Shown: positions 1 to 8,965, counted from the first letter of the stretch. The stretch is 64,000 nt of DNA from Palsa-892 sp963751615 (GCA_963751615.1 CAVVVG010000005.1:992001-1056000); one strand, 5' to 3'. Notes: a model not told the origin generated them from the sequence alone. Program-made: numbers and translations.

Positions 1-471
1 CGCAATGAATACAAGACGCGTCCGCGGTGTTACCGCGCGCAGGATCGCATCGACATCCGTGCAAAAATTATTCTCTGGGACGATGACTGGTTTCCCGCCG
101 GCGGCTAGTGTTGCATTTTTGTAAACAAGGAACCCATGAATCGTCGAAATACATTCGTCGCCGGCGGCAAGATAAGTTTGCGCGAGTAGATTAAGCAGTT
201 CGTCAGAGCCTGCGCCGCAAATAATTCGCGTGGGATCAAGCCCGAAAGCTTTCCCGATCGCCTGACGCAAGCTGTTTGATGAGCCGTCAGGATAATGCGC
301 AAGCGAGTCCGCCGCCGCGTGATACGCATCGATCGCTTTCGGGCTGGGGCCGAGAGGCGTCTCATTCGATGACAGTTTGTAAATTTTCATGGCACCCGGC
401 GCTTCACTGCGGCCAGGAACGTAGGCCTTAATATCGAGCACGCCTGGGCGAGGCTGTGGGCGCTTAAACAT
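1..471 (-). CDS. hisC: Histidinol-phosphate aminotransferase HisC, N-terminal part (cut by window edge)
   Basis: A pyridoxal-phosphate aminotransferase of histidine biosynthesis (fold type I). It would convert imidazole acetol phosphate to histidinol phosphate; alphaproteobacterial copies next to chorismate mutase may also act on aromatic amino acids. The reading frame starts at the ATG at 471 and is still open at base 1, so only about 157 N-terminal residues are present. The early motif IYKLSSNETPLGPSPKA and the following HYPDGSS and GAGSDELL segments are typical of HisC. The PLP lysine lies beyond the window. It lies 35 bases downstream of the chorismate mutase gene on the same strand, probably as one transcript. 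Confidence 0.9.
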   Translation of the reverse strand, partial: MFKRPQPRPGVLDIKAYVPGRSEAPGAMKIYKLSSNETPLGPSPKAIDAYHAAADSLAHYPDGSSNSLRQAIGKAFGLDPTRIICGAGSDELLNLLAQTYLAAGDECISTIHGFLVYKNATLAAGGKPVIVPENNFCTDVDAILRAVTPRTRLVFIA

Positions 472-506
472 TTACAAAAACTCCAGATGAACGAGAGCCC
501 AACGAC

Positions 507-1370
507 CTACTTGCCGGGCAAGACGGTATAGCGGGTCGCATGACCGCCGACGAGGGCCATGCTGCGCACCGAACTTCCCGCGGCCTGCAACGCTGCGACA
601 ATTTTATCCTGTTGACCGTGCGGCACGGATACAAGCAATGTCGCGCCATCAAAATTTCCCTGCGGCATAGCAAGAACTTCGGCAAACGAGGAAACCGCAC
701 GCACCACTGCAGCACTCCATCCTCCAACCGCAATGCTCCAAGTTTCGACCTCCGCTGCAGCCGCATCGGCAACGAGCGGTTTCGATATGACGAACAGCGG
801 CAACGATGCCGGATGGTCCGGCCGTTCGACAAATGGTAATCGCGCGATGATTTTCGGCGCTTGTTCTCCTTCAAGCGCGGTCCACCAGGCATCAGAATCC
901 GTGACAATGGTCGCTGGTATAAGACCGAGATCGCCTTTCGATGCCGCGACAGCGGCAATGACCAACTTCGCGCCGACGTGCGGCACGAGCGGTACCGTAA
1001 ATCCAAAATGAAAGCGCGACGAGTCGCGAATGACTGCATCGCCGGCTGATATATCGGCATGCACCGAATAGTTTGCCTGGACGAACGTGAAGGTCGAAAT
1101 AATCACACGCCAGATGCTTTCCACCGTATCAAGGGGTAAGAGCCCACGATGCCGTTCGACCAATCGGCGCATCATCCAAGCCTCGCGCGCCGGCCGGAAA
1201 GCCGCACCCGATTCCTGTGTTTTCTTGACCGCAATTAGTGAGCCGATGATCTCGCCGCGCTTAATGAGGAGGCTGTGCATCTCCTCATCGATCCGGTCGA
1301 TCTCGGCGCGAAGTTCGTTAAGACTGGGCACGCCGCCCGATTTTTCCGCGAGTTTCTTGTGTTTGGACAT
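507..1370 (-). CDS. Chorismate mutase (AroQ class) with C-terminal extension
   Basis: This enzyme rearranges chorismate to prephenate, the first step towards phenylalanine and tyrosine. Residues about 15-95 form the all-helical AroQ domain (LNELRAEIDRIDEEMHSLL, then a conserved K in VKKTQESG and RPAREAWMMRR). The remaining roughly 190 residues are a second domain seen in similar-length (about 285 aa) chorismate mutases of Hyphomicrobiales; it faintly resembles a prephenate dehydratase-like fold, and I cannot assign it a function. The gene precedes hisC, which fits a route from prephenate to aromatic amino acids by transamination. The stop lies 35 bases before the hisC start. Confidence 0.85.
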   Translation of the reverse strand: MSKHKKLAEKSGGVPSLNELRAEIDRIDEEMHSLLIKRGEIIGSLIAVKKTQESGAAFRPAREAWMMRRLVERHRGLLPLDTVESIWRVIISTFTFVQANYSVHADISAGDAVIRDSSRFHFGFTVPLVPHVGAKLVIAAVAASKGDLGLIPATIVTDSDAWWTALEGEQAPKIIARLPFVERPDHPASLPLFVISKPLVADAAAAEVETWSIAVGGWSAAVVRAVSSFAEVLAMPQGNFDGATLLVSVPHGQQDKIVAALQAAGSSVRSMALVGGHATRYTVLPGK

Positions 1371-1434
1371 GGCCGTTGCATTTCGTTAAGCGGCGCCGTG
1401 ATAGCGGTCGCGCCGGCCTAAGGCAAAGAGTACA

Positions 1435-1463
1435 TTGACAGGCCTCGTGACTGCCACCTAGCT
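1435..1463 (+). promoter_or_regulatory. Weak candidate sigma-70 promoter for metX-metW
   Basis: A perfect TTGACA lies at 1435-1440 in the 134-base gap between the divergent chorismate mutase and metX genes. The hexamer 17 bases on is a poor match to TATAAT, so only the -35 element is convincing. Confidence 0.3.
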
Positions 1464-1504
1464 CTAGCGCCAAACAGCCGTTTTTGCTGCATTGAGGAAG
1501 GTTA

Positions 1505-2701
1505 ATGAGCGTGATCCGCGCTGAATTCGAAGGAACCGCAAGCCGCGCCGAGGCGATCCGCCGTGAAGCCGACGAACCGCATTCGAAGCTTGTGCGCTTC
1601 GGCCACGATAAGCCACTCAAATTGGATGCGGGGGTAGAGCTTGTACCTTTCCAGATCGCCTTCACAACCTATGGCGAATTAAACGCGCAAAAATCAAACG
1701 CGATCTTAATCTGTCATGCATTGACGGGCGATCAATATGTGATTGGCGAACATCCGGTGACCGGCAAGCCAGGCTGGTGGGAAACATTGGTTGGTCCGGG
1801 CAAGCCGATCGATACCGATCGCTTCTTCGTTATCTGTTCGAACGTTCTCGGTGGATGCATGGGCACGACTGGACCCGCCTCCAAGAACCAAAAAACGGGC
1901 GAGGCTTACGGTCTTTCACTGCCGGTCGTGACAATACCCGACATGGTTCGTGCCCAGGTTATGTTACTCGATCATCTCGGCATCGAAAAACTGCTTTGCG
2001 TGACGGGCGGCTCAATGGGCGCGATGCAAGCACTCCAATGGGCCGTCAGCTTTCCGGAGCGCGTTTTTTCATCATTGCCGATCGCGGTCGCGGCGCGTCA
2101 CTCCGCCCAAAACATCGCGTTCCATGAAGTCGGGCGTCAATCGATCATGGCTGATCCCGAATGGCATGAGGGTGCATATTTTCGCGCGGGAACCTTTCCA
2201 CGCCGTGGCCTCGCGGTCGCACGCATGGCTGCGCACATCACGTATCTTTCGGATGCTGCTCTCCATCGCAAGTTCGGCCGCGAGTTGCACGATCGTGCCG
2301 CGCTTACGTTCGGCTTCGACGCTGACTTTCAGGTCGAAAGTTATTTGCGCCATCAAGGTACGATCTTCGTTGAACGCTTCGATGCGAACAGCTATCTCTA
2401 CATTACGCGCGCGATGGATTATTTTGACATCGCCGCTGATTATAATGGCGTGCTCGCGAATGCGTTCAAGGGAACGAAAACGCGTTTCTGCGTCATTTCG
2501 TTCACTTCGGACTGGCTATTTCCAACCAGCGACGCGAGACATATTGTGCATGCGCTGAATGCAGCAGGCGCTTCGGTTTCCTTCGCGGAGGTCGCAACCG
2601 ACAAGGGTCACGATGCTTTCCTGCTCGAAGAACCAGAGCTTTTCGATATCGTTCGGGGATTTCTCGTTGCTGCCGCCAAAGCGCGTGGCATGAGGCTCTG
2701 A
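1505..2701 (+). CDS. metX: Homoserine O-acyltransferase MetX
   Basis: This alpha/beta-hydrolase-fold enzyme acylates L-homoserine (usually from acetyl-CoA, in some lineages succinyl-CoA) to commit it to methionine synthesis. The nucleophile elbow GGSMGAMQ places the catalytic serine at about residue 170. The partners are an aspartate near 336 (TSDWLFP) and a histidine near 369 (DKGHDAF). The HALTGDQY and SNVLGGCMGTTGP oxyanion and substrate segments are intact. At 398 residues it has the family's normal length. ATG 1505 is preceded by GAGGAAGG at good spacing. The metW gene follows after 3 bases, so the two are co-transcribed. The acyl donor cannot be told from sequence alone. Confidence 0.95.
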   Translation: MSVIRAEFEGTASRAEAIRREADEPHSKLVRFGHDKPLKLDAGVELVPFQIAFTTYGELNAQKSNAILICHALTGDQYVIGEHPVTGKPGWWETLVGPGKPIDTDRFFVICSNVLGGCMGTTGPASKNQKTGEAYGLSLPVVTIPDMVRAQVMLLDHLGIEKLLCVTGGSMGAMQALQWAVSFPERVFSSLPIAVAARHSAQNIAFHEVGRQSIMADPEWHEGAYFRAGTFPRRGLAVARMAAHITYLSDAALHRKFGRELHDRAALTFGFDADFQVESYLRHQGTIFVERFDANSYLYITRAMDYFDIAADYNGVLANAFKGTKTRFCVISFTSDWLFPTSDARHIVHALNAAGASVSFAEVATDKGHDAFLLEEPELFDIVRGFLVAAAKARGMRL

Positions 2702-2704
2702 TCG

Positions 2705-3349
2705 ATGCTGAACCGCGAACCTTCCACACACGCCGCCCAACACACAGGACGCGTCGATCTCGTCGTAATCGCAGACATGGTCGCGCATGACGCCCGAGTT
2801 CTTGACGTTGGTTCGGGTGACGGAGAGTTGTTGAGACTTCTCGCAGAAATACGTGGCGTTGATGGACGCGGCATCGAGATTTCGCGTGAAGGCGTCAATC
2901 ATTGCGTCGCAAAGGGCCTTGCCGTCATTCAGGGCGATGCCGATGTAGACCTCGCAGATTACCCCAACGATATTTTCGACTATGTGATCCTTTCACAAAC
3001 GTTACAGGCTACGCGCCGTCCGCGCTGGGTGTTGGAACAGATGTTGCGTATCGGCCGCCACGCCATCGTATCGTTTCCAAATTTCGGGCATTGGAAAATC
3101 CGGCTCAAACTTCTTTTCCGTGGCCGTATGCCAATCACCGATAATCTTCCAGAGACCTGGTACGAGACACCCAACATTCACTTCTGCACGATTCGCGACT
3201 TCGTGGAACTTGTGCGCGAGCTAGATGTAAAGATGGAACGTGCGGTCGCATTCAATAGCTGGGGGCGGCCGGTTCGTCTAAATATGCCTTGGTGGTTCTG
3301 GAATATTTTCGGCGAACAGGCCATATTCCTTCTTTCGCGCAAAAACTGA
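2705..3349 (+). CDS. metW: Methionine biosynthesis protein MetW
   Basis: MetW is a small methyltransferase-fold protein that pairs with MetX in many Proteobacteria and is needed for full homoserine acylation activity. The glycine-rich SAM-type motif VLDVGSGDGELL occurs about 30 residues in, followed by the acidic ISREGVNHC strand and the family motif VSFPNFGHWKIR. The C-terminus keeps NMPWWFWNIFGEQAIFLL. It is 214 residues, normal for the family. It starts 3 bases after metX and ends base-to-base with the convergent methyltransferase gene that follows. Confidence 0.93.
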   Translation: MLNREPSTHAAQHTGRVDLVVIADMVAHDARVLDVGSGDGELLRLLAEIRGVDGRGIEISREGVNHCVAKGLAVIQGDADVDLADYPNDIFDYVILSQTLQATRRPRWVLEQMLRIGRHAIVSFPNFGHWKIRLKLLFRGRMPITDNLPETWYETPNIHFCTIRDFVELVRELDVKMERAVAFNSWGRPVRLNMPWWFWNIFGEQAIFLLSRKN

Positions 3350-4072
3350 TCAGAACCGCGCGGTGGGCGCCAGCATCGGTTTGAAGGCCGGTATCGTCTT
3401 TCGCCGCACACTCACCGGACGCCAGACCTGTTTCGTCGCTTCCACAATATGGACGCCAGCAAAAGGCAGCGACAAGGTCCGGCCTACCCGTTCCCAGGCA
3501 ATCGAAGTGCGCAGAAACGGAATCCGGCCGACTGGCGGCACCCAAAGTGCTTCGCTCCACCCAACCGGCGTAAAAAGTGCATCGCGTAGAAGCTCCACCA
3601 GCTGGCGGCGGGAAAACGGCCGCCCATGTCCGAATGGAGTTGTATCCATGCGCGCCCATAGTCCGCGCCGATTCGGGACTACCAGCAGAAGCCGCCCGCC
3701 GGCAGACATTACGCGCCAAACTTCGCCCAGCATGTCGGGTGAATGAAATGTCATTTCCAGCGCGTGGACGGCAAGCACCCGATCAACCGACGCATCGGGT
3801 AGCGGCAGCATTGTCTCTTCGACCAACGCGGTGCGTGATGGCGCTGCCGAGGGCCATTTGAAAACGCCCTGAGCTGCTGGCATAAATGCAAAGGTGCGCT
3901 CGGCCTGTTCGCGAAACGCGCCGAGATAAGGCGTCGTATAACCAAGACCCAGCAGTGATAGGCCATTTGTGTTCGGCCAACGTTCGCGGATCGCGTGGGA
4001 TAAAAGTCGCCGCGCCACAATACCGAGTGGCTGCGAGTAGAAATTGCGAAGATCGACGACATCCAAAAACAT
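3350..4072 (-). CDS. Class I SAM-dependent methyltransferase of unknown substrate
   Basis: This 240-residue protein has the tail of a class I methyltransferase fold: LLGLGYTTPYLGAF as a degenerate SAM-binding loop, SVDRVLAVHALE as motif II/III, and EVWRVMSAGGRLLLVVPN as the post-II strand and turn. The substrate is unknown. Similar proteins are found next to gloB in alphaproteobacteria. Here the gene is divergent from gloB (111-base gap) and convergent with metW, the two stop codons abutting exactly at 3349/3350. The glycine motif departs from the usual GxGxG, so SAM binding is inferred. Confidence 0.75.
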   Translation of the reverse strand: MFLDVVDLRNFYSQPLGIVARRLLSHAIRERWPNTNGLSLLGLGYTTPYLGAFREQAERTFAFMPAAQGVFKWPSAAPSRTALVEETMLPLPDASVDRVLAVHALEMTFHSPDMLGEVWRVMSAGGRLLLVVPNRRGLWARMDTTPFGHGRPFSRRQLVELLRDALFTPVGWSEALWVPPVGRIPFLRTSIAWERVGRTLSLPFAGVHIVEATKQVWRPVSVRRKTIPAFKPMLAPTARF

Positions 4073-4183
4073 GCAGGGACAATATCAAATCCGGGTGAAA
4101 AATGGAGTGAAACTAACAGTTTACGTTGCCGCCAGATTTTCTCATGCTAGTTTGCGCACTTACTCGGCAATGCGAGAGAGCAA

Positions 4184-4957
4184 ATGGCCGTCGATATTCG
4201 ACTTATCCCCTGTCTTTCCGATAATTATGCCGTGATCTTACACGATCCGGCGACGAATGCCGTTGCCGTGGTCGATGCGCCCGATGCAGCTCCCATCGAA
4301 ACAGCGCTCGACGCCGAAAAATGGAAGCTGACGCATATCCTTATCACCCATCATCACGGGGATCATGTCCAAGCCATTCCGGCCCTGAAGAAAAAATACG
4401 GTGCGACCGTCACAGGCCCGCGGGCGGAAGCCGATAAAATTCCAATGATCGATGCGCAGGTCGGATCTGCCGATACCGTTATGGTTGGCAATTTAAAGGC
4501 GCGTATAATCGAAACGCCCGGTCACACGGTCGGTCACATTGTCTATATATTCGACAGCGAACATCTTCTCTTTGCGGGCGACACTTTATTCGCGCTCGGC
4601 TGCGGCCGTCCTTTCGAACGTCCAGCCCCTGTTCTCTGGCAATCATTGCTCAAACTCCGCAATCTACCCGGCGCAACGAAACTCTACTGCGGCCACGAAT
4701 ACACGCTTTCAAATGCCCGCTTCGCAATTACCGCGGATCCGAAAAACGCCACGCTAAAAAAACGTCTTGCGGATATCGAGAGAACACGCGCCGCCAGCAA
4801 ACCAACATTGCCCTCAACGCTAGCGGAAGAGTTTAAGACCAATCCATTTTTGCGTGCTGATCATGCGGACGTGGCCGAGGCCGTCGGAATGAAAGGCCGG
4901 GATCCCGCAGCCGTGTTCACCGAGCTGCGCGAACGTAAGAACAACTTTAAAGGCTGA
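4184..4957 (+). CDS. gloB: Hydroxyacylglutathione hydrolase (glyoxalase II)
   Basis: A metallo-beta-lactamase-fold enzyme that hydrolyses S-lactoylglutathione to lactate and glutathione, ending methylglyoxal detoxification in the cytoplasm. The dinuclear metal motif ITHHHGDH is at residues 54-61. Further ligands are seen in ETPGHTVGHI and FAGDTLFALGCGR, and YCGHEYTLSNARFA and the C-terminal NPFLR substrate-binding motif are intact. Length is 257, normal for GloB. ATG 4184 follows GAGAGAGC. Confidence 0.95.
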   Translation: MAVDIRLIPCLSDNYAVILHDPATNAVAVVDAPDAAPIETALDAEKWKLTHILITHHHGDHVQAIPALKKKYGATVTGPRAEADKIPMIDAQVGSADTVMVGNLKARIIETPGHTVGHIVYIFDSEHLLFAGDTLFALGCGRPFERPAPVLWQSLLKLRNLPGATKLYCGHEYTLSNARFAITADPKNATLKKRLADIERTRAASKPTLPSTLAEEFKTNPFLRADHADVAEAVGMKGRDPAAVFTELRERKNNFKG

Positions 4958-4974
4958 TCCAGATGTCACGGAAT

Positions 4975-5700
4975 TCAGGCGAGGTACTGAGCACCGTTCA
5001 CAGCCATCGTAGAACCTGTGATGAACCCCGCATCGTCCGCCACAAGAAACACGACACAGCGCGCGATCTCTGCTGGCTCGCCTAGCCGCCCCACTGGAAT
5101 TTGCGGAAGAATATTTTTTTCGAGCACATCCTTCGGCACAGCTTGCACCATTTCAGTGTTGATGTAGCCGGGACAAATTACATTGACCGTGATGCCAACT
5201 TTGGCATTTTCCTGTGCCAGCGCCTTGGTGAAGCCGATTTCGCCAGCCTTGGCGGCGGAATAATTTGCTTGCCCCATCTGCCCCTTTTGCCCATTGATAG
5301 AAGAAATATTCACGATCCGACCGAATTTTCGGCCCCGCATTCCTTCGATTACGGGGCGGCACATGTTGAACAACGAACCGAGATTCGTTCCAATCACTGC
5401 ATTCCACTGCTCCAACGTCATGCGGTGAAACATCGCGTCACGTGTAATACCGGCATTATTAACAAGGATTTCGATTGGGCCGAGTTCCGCCTCGACCTTT
5501 TTAACGCCGTCAATACAGGACTGATGGGAGCTCACATCCCACTTGAACACCGGAACGCTTTCCGCAGCCTTGAATTTCGCAGCTGCTTCATCGTTGCCCG
5601 CATAGTTCGCAGCGACCTTATAGCCGGCCGCTTTCAAAGCCTTTGAAATCGCGGCACCAATTCCACGTGTGCCGCCGGTCACCAACGCGACGCGACTCAT
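4975..5700 (-). CDS. phaB: Acetoacetyl-CoA reductase (NADPH-dependent, PHB synthesis)
   Basis: A short-chain dehydrogenase that reduces acetoacetyl-CoA to (R)-3-hydroxybutyryl-CoA, the monomer for polyhydroxybutyrate. The cofactor loop GGTRGIG is at residues 9-15, NNAG at 81-84, and the catalytic residues are Ser134, Tyr147 and Lys151 (YSAAK). Length 241 is normal. It lies 60 bases downstream of the beta-ketothiolase gene on the same strand and opposite phaR, the usual Hyphomicrobiales arrangement. The polymerase gene phaC is not in the window. The close relative FabG is a less likely alternative given the neighbours. Confidence 0.93.
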   Translation of the reverse strand: MSRVALVTGGTRGIGAAISKALKAAGYKVAANYAGNDEAAAKFKAAESVPVFKWDVSSHQSCIDGVKKVEAELGPIEILVNNAGITRDAMFHRMTLEQWNAVIGTNLGSLFNMCRPVIEGMRGRKFGRIVNISSINGQKGQMGQANYSAAKAGEIGFTKALAQENAKVGITVNVICPGYINTEMVQAVPKDVLEKNILPQIPVGRLGEPAEIARCVVFLVADDAGFITGSTMAVNGAQYLA

Positions 5701-5760
5701 GACGTCCCCTCCATTTACGCTCGCTGTTTAATCGCGAGTCGATCGGCCTCGATTTCAGAT

Positions 5761-6939
5761 TCAGCTCCGTTCCACACACATTGCAATGCCCATGCCACCA
5801 CCAATGCAGAGCGTCGCAAGACCGCGCTTGGCGTTACGACGTTCCAACTCATGCAGCAATGTGATCAGAATACGCGTGCCAGAGGCGCCAATCGGATGAC
5901 CAATAGCAATGGCGCCGCCATTTACGTTCACCTTGTCCGACTTCCAGCCCATATCTTTGTTCACTGCACAGGCTTGCGCTGCAAATGCCTCGTTTGCTTC
6001 GATGAGATCGAGGTCGTCGATTTTCCATCCGGCTTTTTTGAGCGCCGCGCGCGAAGCCGGAATCGGCCCAGTGCCCATGATCGACGGATCGACGCCGGCC
6101 TGCGCCCAAGACGCGATGCGGGCGATAACTTTTTTCCCACTCTTTGCCGCATCGCTCGCTCTCATCAGAACGACAGCGGCTGCGCCGTCATTGATGCCCG
6201 AAGAGTTCGCGGCCGTAACCGTACCATCCTTGTTGAATGCCGGTTTCAATTTGGAGACCGCATCAATCGTTGTGCCGTGACGAATATATTCATCAGAGTC
6301 GATAACGATATCCCCTTTTTTGGAGACGATCTTTACCGGCGCGATCTCAGACTTAAACTTGCCGGCTTTCTGCGCGGCCTCAGCCTTGTTCTGGGAGGCG
6401 ACCGCAAATTCGTCCTGTTGTTGACGCGTAATTTGCCACTGCTTAGCAACATTCTCTGCCGTGCCACCCATATGATAACCATTGAACGCATCCCAAAGGC
6501 CGTCCTTAATCATCGTATCGATGAGTTCGAGTGACCCCATTTTTTGGCCATTACGCAAATGCGCGCAGTGTGTCGATTGACTCATCGATTCCTGACCACC
6601 CGCGACCACGATGTCAGAGTCTCCATTCATGAGAGCTTGGTAGCCAAGTGCGATAGAGCGCAGTCCCGAACCGCAAACCTGGTTCACAAGCCATGCCGGC
6701 GATTCGATCGGAATACCCGCCGCGATCGACGCCTGACGCGCGGGGTTCATTCCCTGTCCCGCCGTCAAAATCTGCCCCAAGATGACCTCGGAAACCTGCT
6801 TGCCCTCAATGCCGGCGCGCGTCATCGCCGCTTCAATTGCGACCTTGCCTAGCTGGTGAGCAGGCACCCCCGACAAAACCCCATTAAATGCGCCAACAGG
6901 GGTTCGCGCCGCGCTAACGATAACCACATCGTCTTTCAT
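5761..6939 (-). CDS. phaA: Acetyl-CoA acetyltransferase (beta-ketothiolase)
   Basis: A thiolase that condenses two acetyl-CoA molecules to acetoacetyl-CoA, the first step of polyhydroxybutyrate synthesis. The acyl-accepting cysteine is Cys89 in NQVCGSGLRS. The other catalytic motifs are GHPIGASG (His) and LCIGGGMG (second Cys) near the C-terminus, with NEAFAAQ between. Length 392 is typical. It is the first gene of a phaAB pair, divergent from phaR with a 211-base gap that would hold both promoters and any PhaR operator. Confidence 0.95.
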   Translation of the reverse strand: MKDDVVIVSAARTPVGAFNGVLSGVPAHQLGKVAIEAAMTRAGIEGKQVSEVILGQILTAGQGMNPARQASIAAGIPIESPAWLVNQVCGSGLRSIALGYQALMNGDSDIVVAGGQESMSQSTHCAHLRNGQKMGSLELIDTMIKDGLWDAFNGYHMGGTAENVAKQWQITRQQQDEFAVASQNKAEAAQKAGKFKSEIAPVKIVSKKGDIVIDSDEYIRHGTTIDAVSKLKPAFNKDGTVTAANSSGINDGAAAVVLMRASDAAKSGKKVIARIASWAQAGVDPSIMGTGPIPASRAALKKAGWKIDDLDLIEANEAFAAQACAVNKDMGWKSDKVNVNGGAIAIGHPIGASGTRILITLLHELERRNAKRGLATLCIGGGMGIAMCVERS

Positions 6940-7150
6940 GAAACTCTCCTCTTAGGGCCAACGGATCAAAAGCCGCAGCCCAACCCATTTTCTCGCCCAT
7001 CGTTGTTGGGGCTAAGCCTTCGTGTCAACTGGTAAGACCCGCTGTGCCCGCTCATTAGCCATGCCTAGAGCGCCGCCTCATAAATGTGTAGCCCGCACTG
7101 CGGAAACGTTCTAGGCTTTATACGTCAGGCCATAAGTGTTGGGTGAGCGT

Positions 7151-7735
7151 ATGAATGTCATGTCGAAAAACCCAGAACCAGTCACAATCAAAAAGTACGC
7201 CAATCGGCGACTTTATAATACGGGTACGAGCACCTACGTCACGCTCGAAGACCTGGCCGTCATGGTGAAGGAGGGCGAAGATTTCGTTGTCTTCGACGCA
7301 AAAACTAGCGAAGACATCACGCGTTCCGTCCTCACCCAGATTATCTTCGAGCAGGAAAACAAAGGTACAAATCTCCTCCCCATCAACTTCCTACGCCAGA
7401 TCATCCGCTTCTACGGTGACAGTATACAAATGATCGTGCCACGCTACCTTGAAGCCTCAATCGACCTGTTCACGAAGGATCAAGGCAAGTTGCGCGAACA
7501 CATGGCTAAGGCGTTCGGTGCTCCGGGATTAAATCCAATGGAGGACATGGTGCGCCGGAATATGGAAATGTTCGAACGCGCTTTCTCGATGTTCCTGCCC
7601 TTTGCCCAGAAAAGTGTAGCCTCGGCGGAACAAGGCAGCGAAGGTGGCGAGGATATTGACGATCTGAAGCGTCAAATGGCCGAGATGCAAAAACGCCTCG
7701 ATCACATCGCCGACAAGTCTAGCAATAAAACCTGA
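7151..7735 (+). CDS. phaR: Polyhydroxyalkanoate synthesis repressor PhaR
   Basis: PhaR binds DNA and PHB granules and represses phasin and PHA genes when no polymer is present. The N-terminal DNA-binding domain contains the signature IKKYANRRLYNT about ten residues in, followed by TYVTLEDLAVMVKEG. A second region (LLPINFLRQIIRFYGDS) matches the PHB-accumulation regulatory domain, and the C-terminus is a short coiled coil (DDLKRQMAEMQKRLDHIAD). The ATG at 7151 is chosen because GGTGAG lies just upstream; a GTG at 7136 and an ATG at 7160 are also possible. It is divergent from phaA. Confidence 0.93.
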   Translation: MNVMSKNPEPVTIKKYANRRLYNTGTSTYVTLEDLAVMVKEGEDFVVFDAKTSEDITRSVLTQIIFEQENKGTNLLPINFLRQIIRFYGDSIQMIVPRYLEASIDLFTKDQGKLREHMAKAFGAPGLNPMEDMVRRNMEMFERAFSMFLPFAQKSVASAEQGSEGGEDIDDLKRQMAEMQKRLDHIADKSSNKT

Positions 7736-7765
7736 AGCCTTTTTGATCTTTCCCGTCGGACATGG

Positions 7766-7788
7766 TGCGCCGCCCTCCGGGCGGCGCA
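7766..7788. terminator. Strong GC hairpin downstream of phaR, no U-tract
   Basis: A 10-bp perfect stem (arms 7766-7775 and 7779-7788, 3-nt loop) lies 30 bases after the phaR stop. Neither strand has a T-run after the stem, so it may be a weak terminator or an mRNA 3' stabiliser rather than a classic rho-independent site. Confidence 0.45.
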
Positions 7789-7916
7789 AATCGTTTGAGG
7801 ACGCTACCGAACTAACTGACGCTTGCGCATTTACCAAACCGCACGCCATGGCCCGTTGTTTGCGACCTCTTGCCTCACGGAACCGATTTAGTTCCGAAAC
7901 GAGACGGGAGGAGAGA

Positions 7917-8243
7917 ATGCGTATCGGATCAAATCAAAGGCGCTTGTCGCTTAGCCCAAAGCCTCTTGAAAAGTCGCATAATGTAAAGCCATCGCAAGCA
8001 GCGGACACATCCGTGGCCAGGATCAATCTGGCGCCACTCGCAGCTGCGCCAAATTCGACAACTGATTCTTACCGTTCACCACGAACATTAGCCACGTTTA
8101 TCACTCAATTGATTGCCAAATCGCAGGATGCGCCAACTACGCGCCTTGATCGCTGCATCAATCCAGCGGTTAAGAAAAAAATTTACAAAGACATGTCGGA
8201 CATCGTAAGCGTACCGAAACGGTACAAGATGCGGCCGTTCTAG
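7917..8243 (+). CDS. Small hypothetical protein (108 aa)
   Basis: I cannot assign a function. The ATG at 7917 is chosen over an upstream start because GGGAGGAGAG lies directly before it. The protein is basic, with a disordered serine/proline-rich first half and a more ordered second half beginning RTLATFITQLIAK and ending near IYKDMSDI. It has no signal peptide or membrane segment. The segment shape (a hydrophobic LIA motif followed by QxPxTR-like residues) recalls short conserved unknown proteins of Hyphomicrobiales, but this is an impression only. It lies between phaR and a convergent membrane protein gene. Confidence 0.5.
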   Translation: MRIGSNQRRLSLSPKPLEKSHNVKPSQAADTSVARINLAPLAAAPNSTTDSYRSPRTLATFITQLIAKSQDAPTTRLDRCINPAVKKKIYKDMSDIVSVPKRYKMRPF

Positions 8244-8253
8244 AAGGCTGAAT

Positions 8254-8658
8254 TTACTGCACTAAATTATCGACCTTAATGTCGCGGCGCGCCGAGCGCA
8301 TCGACACTGTCCAACCGCCGATAATGTCCACAAGCGAAATCAATAACAGTGTCGCGAATACCGAGGTCGCTGCCTCTTGCACAAGCAGGAATTCAACCAG
8401 CGCGCCAATGAATACCGTCGCCGACAATATGTGGTCGATGATCGTACGCGAATAGGACCGCGTAGCTTTCAGTATTTCGACCAGCAGAAAAACCAACGAA
8501 AGCGCGATCAAACAATCGCCGGCGGTAATCGTCCAGGTCGTGCCCGACCGCATTGGTACGGAAAACAATGTACTTGTCCACGACACGCCAGGCGTCAGAA
8601 ACGCCACCATGTTGTAGATAGCATAAGAAATCAGAAAGAGCGGGAAGCTGGCAAGCAT
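8254..8658 (-). CDS. Small integral membrane protein of unknown function (about 4 TM segments)
   Basis: This 134-residue protein has four hydrophobic stretches: residues about 2-22, 42-62, 75-93 and 98-115. There are no recognisable enzyme motifs. The tail is charged (MRSARRDIKVDNLVQ) and probably cytoplasmic. It starts 29 bases beyond the rpmF stop on the same strand and may be read through from rpmF. It looks like a conserved unknown family rather than a random frame, because the hydrophobic segments are evenly spaced and separated by charged turns. Confidence 0.65.
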   Translation of the reverse strand: MLASFPLFLISYAIYNMVAFLTPGVSWTSTLFSVPMRSGTTWTITAGDCLIALSLVFLLVEILKATRSYSRTIIDHILSATVFIGALVEFLLVQEAATSVFATLLLISLVDIIGGWTVSMRSARRDIKVDNLVQ

Positions 8659-8687
8659 TGATTACAAAATCCCGCGCGGAATTCGTA

Positions 8688-8873
8688 TTATTCTTCTGTC
8701 TTCGGTTTGAGGATCTGACGGCCGCGGTACATTCCGGTCTTCATGTCGAGGTGATGCGGACGACGCAGCTCGCCGGAATCCTTATCCTCGACATAAGTCG
8801 GCTGCTTCAGTGCATCCGCCGAACGGCGCATGCCGCGGCGCGAAGGTGAAGTTTTTCTTTTAGGAACAGCCAT
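8688..8873 (-). CDS. rpmF: 50S ribosomal protein L32
   Basis: A 61-residue basic protein starting AVPKRKTSPSRRGMRRS, the universal L32 N-terminus. It is a structural component of the large ribosomal subunit. This is the cysteine-free (non-zinc) form: no CxxC pair is present in the C-terminal half, as is usual in alphaproteobacteria. It precedes mtgA in position and shares its strand; the gap to mtgA is 92 bases. Confidence 0.97.
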   Translation of the reverse strand: MAVPKRKTSPSRRGMRRSADALKQPTYVEDKDSGELRRPHHLDMKTGMYRGRQILKPKTEE

Positions 8874-8965
8874 CTCAGGCTCCGTTCAATGGTGGCCCAT
8901 TTGGGCAATTTGGGAAGCGGGAGCCGGGCTTATACAAGGATAGAATAGGGCATGCAAAGCTGCCT

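Noticed and set aside
1371..1504. SAM-II or SAM-V riboswitch upstream of metX
   Set aside because: I looked for the conserved SAM-II core (GCTGATTTAACC and ATAAATGTAGCTAAAAAGG) and did not find it; only a promoter-like TTGACA is seen.
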